NCBI GenBank assembly: GCA_016709445.1
Contig: JADJMV010000004.1
Span: 248,001 to 312,000 of the forward strand
Origin: Phycisphaerales bacterium
GTDB taxonomy: Bacteria; Planctomycetota; Phycisphaerae; Phycisphaerales; UBA1924
DNA: 64,000 nucleotides
Reading direction: 5' to 3'
Numbering within the stretch: the first letter of the stretch is position 1; every line of letters begins with the position of its first letter. The translations under genes were made by a program, and so were the position numbers. The notes below the pieces were generated by a model. The model did no database searches, was not told where the DNA came from, and saw only the letters and a list, made by a program, of their open reading frames with translations. Positions 29,801-39,323 of the stretch are shown in pieces.

Positions 29801-30935
29801 GGTCGGATTCAACCCCGACATGGTGTGCTTCTCGCCCGACGGCGGGCGCGTGCTGGTCGCCGACGAGGGCGAGCCGGGGGAGGTGGATCCGGCGGGAGCC
29901 ATCAGCGTGCTCGACCTCTCAGGAGTGCGCCGACCCCGCGACGCGGCCCGGCTGGGGGCCGATCGGCTCACGACGATCGACCTCTCGCCCGAGCACCTCG
30001 GCGAGGGTGTCGGCTTCGCAGGGCTCCGGATCGCGCCGGAGCGCAAGCTCACCCCCTGGCTCGATCTCGAGCCGGAGTACATCGCCCCAGACCTGGAGGG
30101 AGCGTGGGTGACCCTGCAGGAGAACAACGGCATCGCGAGGTTCGACTTCGCCTCGGGCCTGTGGTCTCGGATCGTGCCGCTCGGGAAGCTCACGCAGGTG
30201 ATCGACGCGTCGGACAGGGACGGCGGCGTGCACATCGACAAGGCGGTGGCGTGCCTGCCCATGCCCGACAGCATCGCGGCGTACAGCGTCGGGGGCCGGC
30301 AGTTCCTGGTGATGGCCAATGAGGGCGACTCGCGCGAGGGCGATGAGGTGCGCTTCGCCGAGGCGAAGCTCGACCCGGTCCTGCTCGCGACCATGCTCGC
30401 CCGGGGCGGCGACCCGCGGGCGGAGAGCGCGATGGGACGGCTGCACATCTCCGTCCGCGACGGGGACACCGACGGCGATGGGGATATCGACGTGCCGACC
30501 ACGCTGGGGGCGAGGTCGTTCTCCATCCTCGACGCCGAGACGGGCGAGCGCGTGTACGACTCGGGCTCGGGGCTCGAGGTGCTCACGGCCGCCATAGCGC
30601 CCGGCCGGTTCAACAGCAACGGCGACGCGGGGACCTTCGACCAGCGTTCGGACGACCGGGGGCCGGAGCCCGAGGGCGTGGCGGTGGCGAGGCTCGGGGA
30701 TCGGCAGTTCGCCTTCATCGGCCTGGAGCGCACCGGCGGGGTGGTGATGTTCGATGTCACGACGCCCGCGAGCGCGAAGTTCGTGGACTACGCGCCTCCG
30801 GGCGACTCGGCGGATGCTGGAGTCGGGCCCGAGGGGCTGGCGGTGCTCAAGATGGGCGACGCGACATTCCTGGCTGTCGCCTGCGAGGTGTCGGGGTCGA
30901 TCGAAATCTACCGCGTGAACCCCGACCGGCGGTGA
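26884..30935 (+). CDS. Secreted prolyl-oligopeptidase/esterase fused to choice-of-anchor-I beta-propeller domain (two frameshifts)
   Basis: About 1350 residues when single extra bases near 27380 and 28475 are removed. Frame 1 (26884 to about 27380; SD AAGGAG) gives a signal peptide and an N-terminal beta domain. Frame 2 (to about 28475) gives the hydrolase: LFLTLHGASVEASGQA, Ser in TGHSMGGHGTW, ILHGDADDNVPVEQ and His in GAGHWWG. Frame 3 (to 30935) continues with VDHLRFATASPGVSADFRW, an Ig-like extension, then a propeller of choice-of-anchor-I type: AEIVAFDPVHHKLFATHERG, GFNPDMVCFSPDGGRVLVAD, EGVAVARLGDRQFAFIGLER. The shared 806-codon frame makes the join of the two parts real in this sequence. 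The location should be extracellular; the substrate is unknown. Confidence 0.75.
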
Positions 30936-30961
30936 TCAGCGCGGGCCGGCTGGACGACTCG

Positions 30962-30987
30962 GCCCGGCACTGGACTCAGTGCCGGGC
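30962..30987. terminator. Terminator hairpin between esterase fusion and tRNA-Leu
   Basis: GCCCGGCACTG (30962-30972) pairs perfectly with CAGTGCCGGGC (30977-30987) around a GACT loop. It lies 26 bases after the esterase-fusion stop and 37 bases beyond the 3' end of the minus-strand tRNA, so it can end both transcripts. Confidence 0.7.
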
Positions 30988-31024
30988 TTCGTCAGATCCT
31001 GTGCGGCCGCGAACGGATCGAGAA

Positions 31025-31108
<84 letters not shown>

Positions 31109-31131
31109 TTGGGGACAATGCTAGGGCCGAA

Positions 31132-32760
31132 CTAGGCCTCGGGGGCGGGGTGGGTGGCGTCGGCATCGAGGGTGAGTTCGAGGGGCTTGTATCCGCCCCT
31201 GGACTTGAAGTAGAACCAGAGGATGATGTAGCAGGCCAGCATGAAGCCCGGGAAGTAGGCCATCTTGGCGAGGGCCCGCTGGGTGCTCCGGTTGCTGACG
31301 TCCTGGATCTCGGCGCTGACCTTGGCGCGCTCGTCCTCGGGGACGGCCTCGAGCCTGGCCGCCAGGGTCTTGTCGTTGATGGCGGGGTACTTGATGACCT
31401 CGTAGATGGTGCGGTCTTCGGTGACGGTGAGCTTCCCGGCATCGACCAGGCCCGGGACCTGCTCGACGATGTGGGAGTCGCCCTTGACGGCCTGGATCCG
31501 CTCGTGGGCCTGGAGGGCGCCGATGTAGGGGAAGCCGAGGGTGCCGACGGCGAGCATGCCGACGCCCCCGAGCGTGTTGAGCGTGAGGGCCCCTCCCCTG
31601 GGGGTCTGCTCCGAGGCGATGCCGAGCATGGTGGGCCAGAAGAAGCTCTTGCCGATAGCGTAGATCGTGGCGGCCCCGAAGATGATGAGCCCGTCGGCGG
31701 TGGAGAGCCAGACCAGTCCGAGCACGGCGAGCGTGGCACTGATCATGAGCAGCCCGAGCGGGCTGATCTTGTGGACGATCGCGCCCGCCATGAATCGGAG
31801 GACCATCATGACGAAGGCGGTGTACACGAGGACGAGGCCGGGGTGGAACTTGCCCGCGGCCATGCCCTTGAGGATGCCCTCGATCCAGCCGTCGGTGCCG
31901 AGTTCGGTGGTGGCCAGGGGCATCATGATCAGCGTGAGGAAGAAGAGCAGCGGGCTGCCGAGCGATCGGGTGTAGAAGCCGAATGCGGCGACAAAGGCGA
32001 CGCCGACGCCGATGCAGAGTCCGTATCCGACGCTCCCTGTGGGCTTGAAGAAGTCCATGAGCTGGAGGGAGAGCAGGGTGCCGACGACGAGAGCCGTGAG
32101 GACGCCGAACTCCGAGAGCATCTGGCGGTAGGTGACGCCGCTGGCGACACGCTCATGAACGGGGAACTTCTCGGGCAGGAGCATGAGGAAGAAGACCAGG
32201 GCGGGCGGGGCGATGATGGCGATCTTGATCCACCACACGACGTGGGCCGCGTCGAGGCCGATGGTGAGCAGACCCGCGACCACGAGGCCGCCGGGCCACC
32301 CGGCGTGCAGGATGTTGAGCCACTGCGACTTGTTCTTGCTGAAGAGCGTGGTGACGACGGGGTTGATGTAGGCCTCGACCGTGCCGTTGGAGAGGCCGAG
32401 GATCAGGCTGCCCCAATAGAGCAACTCGTACGCGAGCTTGGGGTTGCCCTGGCCGCCGCCGGAGATGAAGTAGGCCGAGACGCCCATCACCGACCAGATG
32501 AGGTAGCCGACGAAGGAGCACACCATCGCGACCTTGTAGCCGATGCGGTCAATGAAGAAGCTGAAGAGGATGATGCTCACGGCGAAGGGCCAGATACCGA
32601 TGCCGGCGAGGCGCCCGGCCTGGGCGTCGTCGAGCCCGAACTCGGTGGCCCACGCCCCGATCAGGAACATGCGCGAGATGAAGCCGAAGGCGGTCGTGAT
32701 GAGGGCGATGAAGCAGCCCCAGAAGAGACGCTGCTGGTGGGCCTGGAGGGAGTTGGACAT
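31132..32760 (-). CDS. MFS transporter
   Basis: 542 residues with about twelve predicted membrane helices, in two groups separated by a loop near residues 200-215. Typical segments are CFIALITTAFGFISRMFLIG, IGIWPFAVSIILFSFFIDRIG (the D-R-x-G motif after helix 2), LLYWGSLILGLSNGTVEAYI and AIGKSFFWPTMLGIASEQTP. A hydrophilic insert of about 75 residues lies before the last helix. This set resembles the planctomycete MFS group related to sugar/H+ symporters, but the substrate is unknown. It is followed closely by tRNA-Leu on the same strand. Confidence 0.85.
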   Translation of the reverse strand: MSNSLQAHQQRLFWGCFIALITTAFGFISRMFLIGAWATEFGLDDAQAGRLAGIGIWPFAVSIILFSFFIDRIGYKVAMVCSFVGYLIWSVMGVSAYFISGGGQGNPKLAYELLYWGSLILGLSNGTVEAYINPVVTTLFSKNKSQWLNILHAGWPGGLVVAGLLTIGLDAAHVVWWIKIAIIAPPALVFFLMLLPEKFPVHERVASGVTYRQMLSEFGVLTALVVGTLLSLQLMDFFKPTGSVGYGLCIGVGVAFVAAFGFYTRSLGSPLLFFLTLIMMPLATTELGTDGWIEGILKGMAAGKFHPGLVLVYTAFVMMVLRFMAGAIVHKISPLGLLMISATLAVLGLVWLSTADGLIIFGAATIYAIGKSFFWPTMLGIASEQTPRGGALTLNTLGGVGMLAVGTLGFPYIGALQAHERIQAVKGDSHIVEQVPGLVDAGKLTVTEDRTIYEVIKYPAINDKTLAARLEAVPEDERAKVSAEIQDVSNRSTQRALAKMAYFPGFMLACYIILWFYFKSRGGYKPLELTLDADATHPAPEA

Positions 32761-33074
32761 GGGTGGCCGGCTCCGGGTTCGGGTGCGGGGAGGGCTTCCG
32801 AAGCGCGGAAGCTACGGGGGAGGGGCTTGGGTGTCAATGCGGGCGACGGGGTTGAGAGGGTGAAGGCCCGGGAGGGCGAGGGGCAGAACGCGTGGCCGGG
32901 TGCACGGGTCGTGCTCGCGGGCGACGGGTGAACCGCGGTGCGGGGGAAGGAGCCGAGATGGACTGGTTCGGGTGAGAACTTGAGCCCGCCAGCTGCTGGC
33001 GTTGCCGGCAACGCGTCCGGGTGCCCTCCCGGCTCCGCCCAGCCCGGCACCCGCTGCCCCGACCAATCCTGCAC

Positions 33075-33101
33075 TTGCCATCCTCCCCTCCCCCCTAGAC
33101 T
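33075..33101 (+). promoter_or_regulatory. Possible promoter of the trigger factor gene
   Basis: TTGCCA at 33075-33080 and TAGACT at 33096-33101 are separated by 15 bases of pyrimidines, 85 bases before the ATG. The spacer is short, so this is weak. The rest of the 426-base gap (32761-33186) between divergent genes holds no supported gene. Confidence 0.3.
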
Positions 33102-33186
33102 TGCCGTCCCCTGCACCGCACGCTGGTCGGCCCGTGGAGCGTCTCCCCGGGCCCGGGGCGTGCCGAGCGTCAGAAAGGTCTCTGTC

Positions 33187-34548
33187 ATGGCGGAAGCCAC
33201 CGCGAACACCGTGTCGATTTCGGATGTCGGCCCCAGCCGCAAGAAGATCACGATCGAGATCCCCGCCGAGACCGTCGCGGCCAAGCTGCGCGACTCGCTG
33301 GACACCCTCTCGGTCGAGGCCGAACTTCCCGGCTTCCGCAAGGGGCGCGTGCCGCGCCGGCTGGTGGAGCGGCGGTTCGGGGAGACGGTGAAGCGTGAGG
33401 CGAAGGGCCAGATGGTCGCGGAGGCATACTCGCGCGCGGTGGAGGAGCACAAGCTCCAAGTGCTTGGCGAGCCGAGCAGCGAGATGCTCGAGGGCCTCTC
33501 GATCGAGGAGGGCAAGCCGCTCACGGTCGAGATCGAGGTCGAGGTGCTGCCGGAGTTCGTGCTGCCCGAGCTCAAGGGTGTCAAGGTGTACAAGCCCAAG
33601 CTCGAGATCGCGGACGACGATGTGGCCAAGGAGCTCGAGCGGCTCTGCATCACCGAGGGCAACCTCGAGGAACGCGATGCCACCGAGCCCGGCGACTATC
33701 TGACCGGTGTGGCCCGGATGGAGCTGCCCGACGGCACCGAGTTCTACAACATCAACGGCGCGGTGGTGCAGGCCCCTGAGGCCGACAAGAACGGGCGCGG
33801 CATGATCCTAGGGATCATGGTCGAGGACTTCGAAAAGCAGCTCGGTCTGCCCAAGGCCGGCGACGAGATCACCATCAAGGCCAAGGGCCCGCAGAACCAT
33901 GAGATCGAGCGGATCCGCGGCGCCGACCTCACCATGAGCTTCAAGGTCGAGCGGGTCGACCGGATCGTGCCCGCCGAGGCCGCCACCCTGGCCCTCGGCT
34001 ACGGCTTCCCCAGCGAGGACGCGCTCAAGCAGGAGATCCGCAACCGGATCGAGGCCCGGGCCAACGTCGAGCAGCAGTCGCTCATGCGCCAGCAGGTCGC
34101 CAGCTCGCTGATCGACTCCACCGAGATGGACGTCCCCGAGAAGATGACCGAGCGCCAGACCGAGCGCAACCTCCAGCGCCGGCGACTGGAGCTGATGTAT
34201 CGAGGGATCGATCCCCGTCACATCGAGGAGCAGCTCTCCGACCTCCGCAACGCCAGCCACGGCGTGGCCGTCCGCGAACTCAAGCTCTACTTCATCCTCC
34301 ACCGGGCCGCCGACGAGATGAAGGTCCAGGTGACCGAGGGCGATGTCAACGCCCGCATCGCCCAGATGGCCGCCCAGCGCCGCGAGCGCCCGGAGAAGCT
34401 CCGCCAGGAACTCATCCAGACCAACCAGATCGGCGCGGTGTTCCAGCAGGTCCGCGAGCACAAGACGCTCGACGCCATCCTCGCCCAGGCGGCCGTCGAA
34501 GAGGTCAGCCGCGAGGAGTTCGAGAAGAAGTTCGCCGCCGAAGACTGA
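33187..34548 (+). CDS. tig: Trigger factor (ribosome-associated chaperone)
   Basis: 453 residues from ATG 33187. It shields nascent chains at the ribosome exit tunnel. The N-terminal ribosome-binding domain carries the signature GFRKGRVPRRLVERRFG. A middle region (about 160-260) takes the place of the FKBP-like PPIase domain but keeps few of its residues, so isomerase activity is doubtful. The C-terminal chaperone domain is long and helical (MDVPEKMTERQTERNLQRRR, VTEGDVNARIAQMAAQ). No clpP or clpX follows, unlike in many bacteria. A strong terminator hairpin lies 37 bases after the stop. Confidence 0.92.
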   Translation: MAEATANTVSISDVGPSRKKITIEIPAETVAAKLRDSLDTLSVEAELPGFRKGRVPRRLVERRFGETVKREAKGQMVAEAYSRAVEEHKLQVLGEPSSEMLEGLSIEEGKPLTVEIEVEVLPEFVLPELKGVKVYKPKLEIADDDVAKELERLCITEGNLEERDATEPGDYLTGVARMELPDGTEFYNINGAVVQAPEADKNGRGMILGIMVEDFEKQLGLPKAGDEITIKAKGPQNHEIERIRGADLTMSFKVERVDRIVPAEAATLALGYGFPSEDALKQEIRNRIEARANVEQQSLMRQQVASSLIDSTEMDVPEKMTERQTERNLQRRRLELMYRGIDPRHIEEQLSDLRNASHGVAVRELKLYFILHRAADEMKVQVTEGDVNARIAQMAAQRRERPEKLRQELIQTNQIGAVFQQVREHKTLDAILAQAAVEEVSREEFEKKFAAED

Positions 34549-34584
34549 GCCGATATCGGCCCGAATCCCGCTACTCAAGCACGA

Positions 34585-34607
34585 GCCCCGGGGCCTGACC
34601 CCGGGGC
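34585..34607 (+). terminator. Terminator hairpin after trigger factor
   Basis: GCCCCGGGG (34585-34593) pairs with CCCCGGGGC (34599-34607) around CCTGA, followed by a short T-containing tail (CGTTTGC). It separates tig from the convergent zinc-ribbon gene. Confidence 0.65.
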
Positions 34608-34681
34608 CGTTTGCATTGTGTTCGCATTCATCGCGTGTTCGCCGCTGATCCCGAGTTTGCACAGGTCCGGCTCGGAGCCGT

Positions 34682-35011
34682 TCAGGCGACCTCGTCGACG
34701 CCCTCGTCCTCGAGGGTGCCCGAATCCACGAGGCCCCCGGCGTTCCCGGGCAGGGTCAGGGAGCCACACTGGCGGCAGACCACCCCATACTGGCTGGAAG
34801 GCGTGTCGCCGAGCGGGCGCCCGCACCCGTGGCAGATGGAGTGCTTGAGGCGGGAGGTCATGGAGTTCACCGCCACGGCGGCGGCGGCGAAGGCGACCCC
34901 GACAACGGGCAGGGCAGGCAAGGCGGTGAGCGAGAGCAGCCCGATCGCCGTGAACGCGATCCCGACCACGAAGGCGAAGACGCGGAGCCTGATGCGGGAC
35001 ATCCAGATCAT
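34682..35011 (-). CDS. Small membrane protein with zinc ribbon
   Basis: 109 residues from ATG 35011 (ATG 35002 possible). Two adjacent membrane segments (RVFAFVVGIAFTAIGLLSLT and ALPVVGVAFAAAAVAV) are followed by a cytoplasmic zinc ribbon, ICHGCGRPLG then VVCRQCGSL (CxxC, 16 residues, CxxC), and an acidic tail. It has the build of small planctomycete membrane proteins with unknown role. A PH-domain zinc-ribbon protein gene lies upstream on the same strand. Confidence 0.65.
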   Translation of the reverse strand: MIWMSRIRLRVFAFVVGIAFTAIGLLSLTALPALPVVGVAFAAAAVAVNSMTSRLKHSICHGCGRPLGDTPSSQYGVVCRQCGSLTLPGNAGGLVDSGTLEDEGVDEVA

Positions 35012-35128
35012 CACTGTTCTCTTCGGCTGTTTTGGGGGCTCGGATCGAGCCGTCCACTCGCGGCGAGTGTAGTCGCGCGGGCGCCGGGCATCCTCCGGGA
35101 CCAAGGTGCGTCCAGCCCGTCGCAGCCC

Positions 35129-35800
35129 TCAGCCGAGAGGCCTGTACGCGTCGATCACCTCTCGGACCCGGTCCGGATCGGGAATATCGCCGATTTCGAT
35201 CTCGATCCCGTCCTGGCCCGAGCTGGAGAGACCGAGCGTCCCCACCTTCCAGATCCGCTGCCAAAAGGTCTGAACGACCTGCACATTGCGGATGTTGTCG
35301 TGCACGACCTCGCTGGTCGCCCGGCTCAACAGACCCGTCCGCATGACGGTCCGTTTGTTGGTGATCTCCAGCGCGGCGCCGAGGGTCTTGATCTTCCAGA
35401 CCCCCAGGGATGCGCCCGCGATGACGGTCCCCGCAGCGCCCAGAGCAAGGGCGGCCGTCCTGAAGCCAGAGGCCGGCCCGACGAGCCCCCAGCCCGCCCC
35501 GGCGAGCCCGGCGATAATGACGAAAAGATGGGCAAGAAACAGCCCGGGACGGGCGCGGATCATCGCGGGCCGAACCTTGAGCACATGCTGCTCGGGGCCC
35601 GAATCGGGCGGCAGCCCAAGCCGGCCGGGCTTGTCACGGGCGGCGGCGGAAGTCGCGACCGGTCCTGAATCCGCCACGACCCCCACCGCGGCTGGCATCA
35701 GGTTGATATCGCCGCAGGCCCCGCAGGAGACCTTCTGACCGGCGAGGTCATCCTCGACCTCGATCCATCGCTCGCAGTTATCGCATTGTTTGCGGATCAT
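35129..35800 (-). CDS. Membrane protein with N-terminal zinc ribbon and bacterial PH domain
   Basis: 223 residues. The N-terminal zinc ribbon has QCDNCERWIEV and VSCGACGDI. Two membrane helices lie near residues 85-135 (LFLAHLFVIIAGLAGAGWGL and RTAALALGAAGTVIAGASLG). The C-terminal domain fits the YdbS-like bacterial PH fold (DUF304): ITNKRTVMRTGLLSRATSEV, HDNIRNVQVVQTFWQRIWKVGTLGLSS and IPDPDRVREVI. The last two motifs are strongly typical of the family. It probably organises a membrane complex; the partner is unknown. Confidence 0.8.
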   Translation of the reverse strand: MIRKQCDNCERWIEVEDDLAGQKVSCGACGDINLMPAAVGVVADSGPVATSAAARDKPGRLGLPPDSGPEQHVLKVRPAMIRARPGLFLAHLFVIIAGLAGAGWGLVGPASGFRTAALALGAAGTVIAGASLGVWKIKTLGAALEITNKRTVMRTGLLSRATSEVVHDNIRNVQVVQTFWQRIWKVGTLGLSSSGQDGIEIEIGDIPDPDRVREVIDAYRPLG

Positions 35801-35900
35801 CTTGGCTCCACTGGCGCACCATCATTGGCGAAGACGGACGGGCGGTTCCGCGTCGGCGAACCCGGGGCATTCTCGGAGAGCCTAGCTATAGTGGCCGAAG

Positions 35901-37649
35901 ATGCGCGTCGTGCTGGTCAACTGGGCCCATATCTGGGACGGGGGCGTCCTATGGGGGCGGGGTGAACGGCTATTGCCAGGCCCTGGGCCTCGAGCTGACA
36001 CGTCGGGGGCACGAGGTCGCCAGCCTATGTTCCGGGGTGACCTACACCCCGGCCCCCAACCGGGGACCCTGGGGAGATGGAACTCCGACGCCACCCCGAT
36101 TGGCTGGGTATCCGGGTCTTCGAGGTGATCAACAGCCCGGTCATCGCCCCCTCGCTGCTCCAATTCGACGACCCGGACGGCGAGGCTTCGAGCCCCGCGC
36201 TCGAGGCGTTGGTCCGCCGCTTCTTTGAATGGTTCGAGCCCGACCTGGTCCACTTTCACAACATCGAGGGATTGAGCGCCGGATGCGTCCCGGCGGCCCG
36301 CGAGCCCTCCGGCTCGTGGAGCGGGGCCAAGGTGGTTTACAGCCTCCACAACTACCACACCATCTGCCCCCAGGTCTACCTGATGCAGGGGCACACCACC
36401 CCCTGCTTCGACAGCGACGGCGGCCGCCGGTGCGCCACCTGCATCGAGCGCGGCAACCCCCGGGAAGAGATGCTCGATCGCGCCAAGCGCTACGTCGAGA
36501 AGTTCCGCAAGCAGCACCCCGGGGCGGCGCCACGACCGGCGCCCCCACCGGCCCCGCCCTCGGTCGCGAGGGAGCTGCTCGGTGAGGTGAAGCGCTACAT
36601 GAGCGGGCAGCCGGTGAGGCCCGCACCCGAACCGGCCCCCGAACCCGCGCCGATCGAGACGCCGGGGATGCCTGTGCCCGACGCGTCGGCCGTCCGACAC
36701 GCCCGGCCCTCAACGGCGCCCGAAGAGATTCGAGGCCAGGCACGGAGCCTGACCGACAAGGAACGCCACGGCTTCGAGGCCCGCCCGCTCGACCCGGCAT
36801 GGACCCCCCTGCTCAATCTGATCGAGCCCGAGCCCGAGCCGGGGTCGCTCCACGCATTCGGCCGACGGCGCCCAGTCAATGCTGGCCATGCTCGACGGCT
36901 GCGACAGCGTGCTCGCGGTCTCGGGGTTCGTGCGGGACAAGTTCCTCTCCATGGGACTCGAGCCCTCGCGCGTGCGAGCGCTCCCCATCGGCTCCCGGAT
37001 CAACGAGGTGGTCGGGGCCAACCGCGAACTGGCGTTCGCGCCGGCCCCCTTCGCAGACACGCCGGACCGGCCGATCCGCCTCGTCTTCCTCGGCTACAAC
37101 AACCACTACAAAGGCCTGCATGTGCTCGCCGACGCGTTGGAGCTGCTCACGCCGGACTACCTCCGTCGACTCTCGGTTACCGTGCACGCCCACCAGGGCC
37201 AGCCGATGCAGTGGCGGTTCGAGCGACTCCGCCCGCGCCTGGCGGACCTGACGTACCAATACGCCTACGACTACTCCGACATCCCCTGGATCCTGGGCGG
37301 ACGAGACCTGGTCGTCGTGCCGAGCGTGTGGTGGGACAACGCGCCGCAGACCGTGTTCGAGGCATTTGGCTGCGGGGTGCCTGTGCTCGCGGCCGCGCTG
37401 GGAGGCATCCCCGACTTCGTCCGCCACAGGCACAACGGCCTGCTCTTCCGGGGGAATGACCGCTACGACCTGGCCCGACGCCTGGCCGAGGTCGTCCGCG
37501 AGCCGACGCTGCTCGACGCCATGCGGGCCAACGTCATGGCCCCGAAGGGCATCGCCGAGCACGCCGCAGAACTCGAAGCCCACTACGCCACCCTCCTCTC
37601 CCGGCAGGTGGGCCGGCCCGCCACGCCGGCCGCGAGGGTCGGCCCGTGA
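35901..37649 (+). CDS. Glycosyltransferase, GT4-like (three frameshifts)
   Basis: About 580 residues if single extra bases near 35950, 36080 and 36860 are removed. Frames in order: MRVVLVNWAHIWDGGV; YCQALGLELTRRGHEVASLCSG; HPDWLGIRVFEVINSP to about 36860; then DGCDSVLAVSGFVRDKFLSMG to the stop. N-terminal GT-B half with DLVHFHNIEGLSAG and HNYHTICPQVYLMQ, followed by a Cys pair (CFDSDGGRRCATC) that may bind a metal. A long Pro-rich insert (about 210-270) follows. The C-terminal half has IRLVFLGYNNHYKGLHVLADAL and VPSVWWDNAPQTVFEAFGCGVPVLA, the donor-binding E-x7-E region. The stop overlaps the start of the next glycosyltransferase, so three genes form one operon for a surface glycan. Confidence 0.75.
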
Positions 37650-39323
37650 CACACCAACACCCGACCGCCCTCCACGCCGCTCCGCGGCCGGTCGCCGTCG
37701 AGGCTCCCGTCCGCGCCCCCAACGTCGCGGCCTTGCTCGTCACGTGGAACCGCAAGGAGATGGTCGCCCAAGTGCTGGAGGACCTCTCCCGGCAGACGTT
37801 TCCGATCGACCGGCTCGACGTCGTGGTGTGCGACAACGCCAGCACCGACGGCACGGCAGAGCACCTCCGCGAGCGATTCCGCCCCGAGCGCGAAGTGGAC
37901 AACCCTACCGACGCGGCGCACAAGCCGGCGTTCCGGGCGCCGGACAGCGTGGGCGGCCCGAACACCCTCGGCTTCCGCTCGCTGACGATCATCCGCAACA
38001 CCGCCAACCTTGGGGGCTGCGGCGGCTTCAACACCGACCTTGCATTCGTCGAGCGGGTCCTCGACGACGCCGGCGCATCCTCGCGGCCGGACTACGTGTG
38101 GCTCGTCGACGACGACGTGCGCATGCCCGCCGAGACCTGCGAGCGGCTCGTCCGCACCGCGGAGTCAGACGAGTCGATCGGCTTGGTCGGCACCCGGACC
38201 GTCCACATCGAGCGCCCGGCCGAAACGATCGAGACCACGATCTACTTCAACCCCGAGACCGGGCTGATGGACGATCATCCCGCCCGGGGGCACCGGCTGG
38301 AGGGCTCGCACCGCGAGTGGGTCTCGCGCGTCGGCGGGCCCAAGGGTGAGCGTGAATTCGAGGGGCTGCGCGAGGTTGATGTCGTCTCCGCGTGCTCGAT
38401 GCTCGCCCGGTGGTCGGGCGTCCGGAAGGTCGGATTGTGGGACTGGCGGTACTTCATTTATTGCGACGACGCCGACTGGTGCATGCGTTTCGCGAAGGCG
38501 GGCTACCGCGTGGTGCTCAACCTGGACGCGACGGTGCTGCACACGCCCTGGCACTACAAGCTGACCCCCGCCCGCCTCTACTACGCCCAACGCAACGTGG
38601 TCTGGATGATGGAAAAGGTCCTGCCGCCGGCCGAGCTGCGCCGGGTGGTCGCCCGCCGGTTGTACACCCTGATGCGTGACTCCGCGAGCGCGCTGGTGAT
38701 GCGTCGCGGCTTCCACGCCGAGATCATGCGCCGCACCGTGGACGATATCTGTCTCGGGCGCGCCGGCAAACTCTCGTTCGACGGCCCCGCCGAGCAGGGG
38801 ATCGGGCCGGCCGCCGAACGTGCCGGACTGCTGCGGCCCGGAGCCCGCCTCGCGTTTCTCTGCCGCGATGGCCGGTCGATCGGCTGGGCCGGGCAGGTGC
38901 GTTCGGAGATCCGGCAATTCGCGGCCGAGCGCGGGCTCACACCTCCGGACTTCACGGAGATCGTGCGGAACGACGCGCCCGGGGCGGAGGCGACCCCGGA
39001 GGGTGTCGAACGCATCGTCTACTCGCGTCGGTGGCGTCGCGCTCCGCCGGCAGCTCTCCCTGTGGAAGCGGAGGCCCGATGCGGCCGTGGTGTTCGACCA
39101 GACCAACGACTTCCCGCTCGTGTTCGGCGGATGGAGCCTGCACATCGACCCCAAGGCGCTCCACCGATGCCGGATGGAACGCGACTCGCTGGGCACGAAG
39201 GCCAAGTTCCTCTGGGCCTGGTCGCGGACCGGCCTCCGCGCCGCGGTGTACGTGCTCCGCCTCAGACCCTTCCGCTCGACGGAGAAGTACGGCGGCTTTC
39301 CGGCCGGAGAGAGGACGGCATGA
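37646..39323 (+). CDS. Glycosyltransferase, GT2-like (one frameshift)
   Basis: About 559 residues; GTG 37646 overlaps the previous stop. A GT-A domain is clear: ALLVTWNRKEMVAQVLEDL, DVVVCDNASTDGTAEHL, NTANLGGCGGFNTDLAFV and the DxD-type VWLVDDDVRMP. Then VDVVSACSMLARW and YFIYCDDADWCMRFAKAGY, then a helical part with TPWHYKLTPARLYYAQRNVVW. This order is close to galactofuranosyltransferase GlfT2-type and rhamnosyltransferase-type GT2 enzymes. Near 39035 the frame changes by one base, and the C-terminus continues as RQLSLWKRRPDAAVVFDQTND to the TGA at 39321-39323. That stop overlaps the ATG of the next gene. Confidence 0.8.

Noticed and set aside
35901..37649. Programmed ribosomal frameshifting in the glycosyltransferase
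   Set aside because: Three shifts in one gene, no slippery heptamers or pseudoknots seen, and the same kind of shift in many unrelated genes; sequencing error is simpler.
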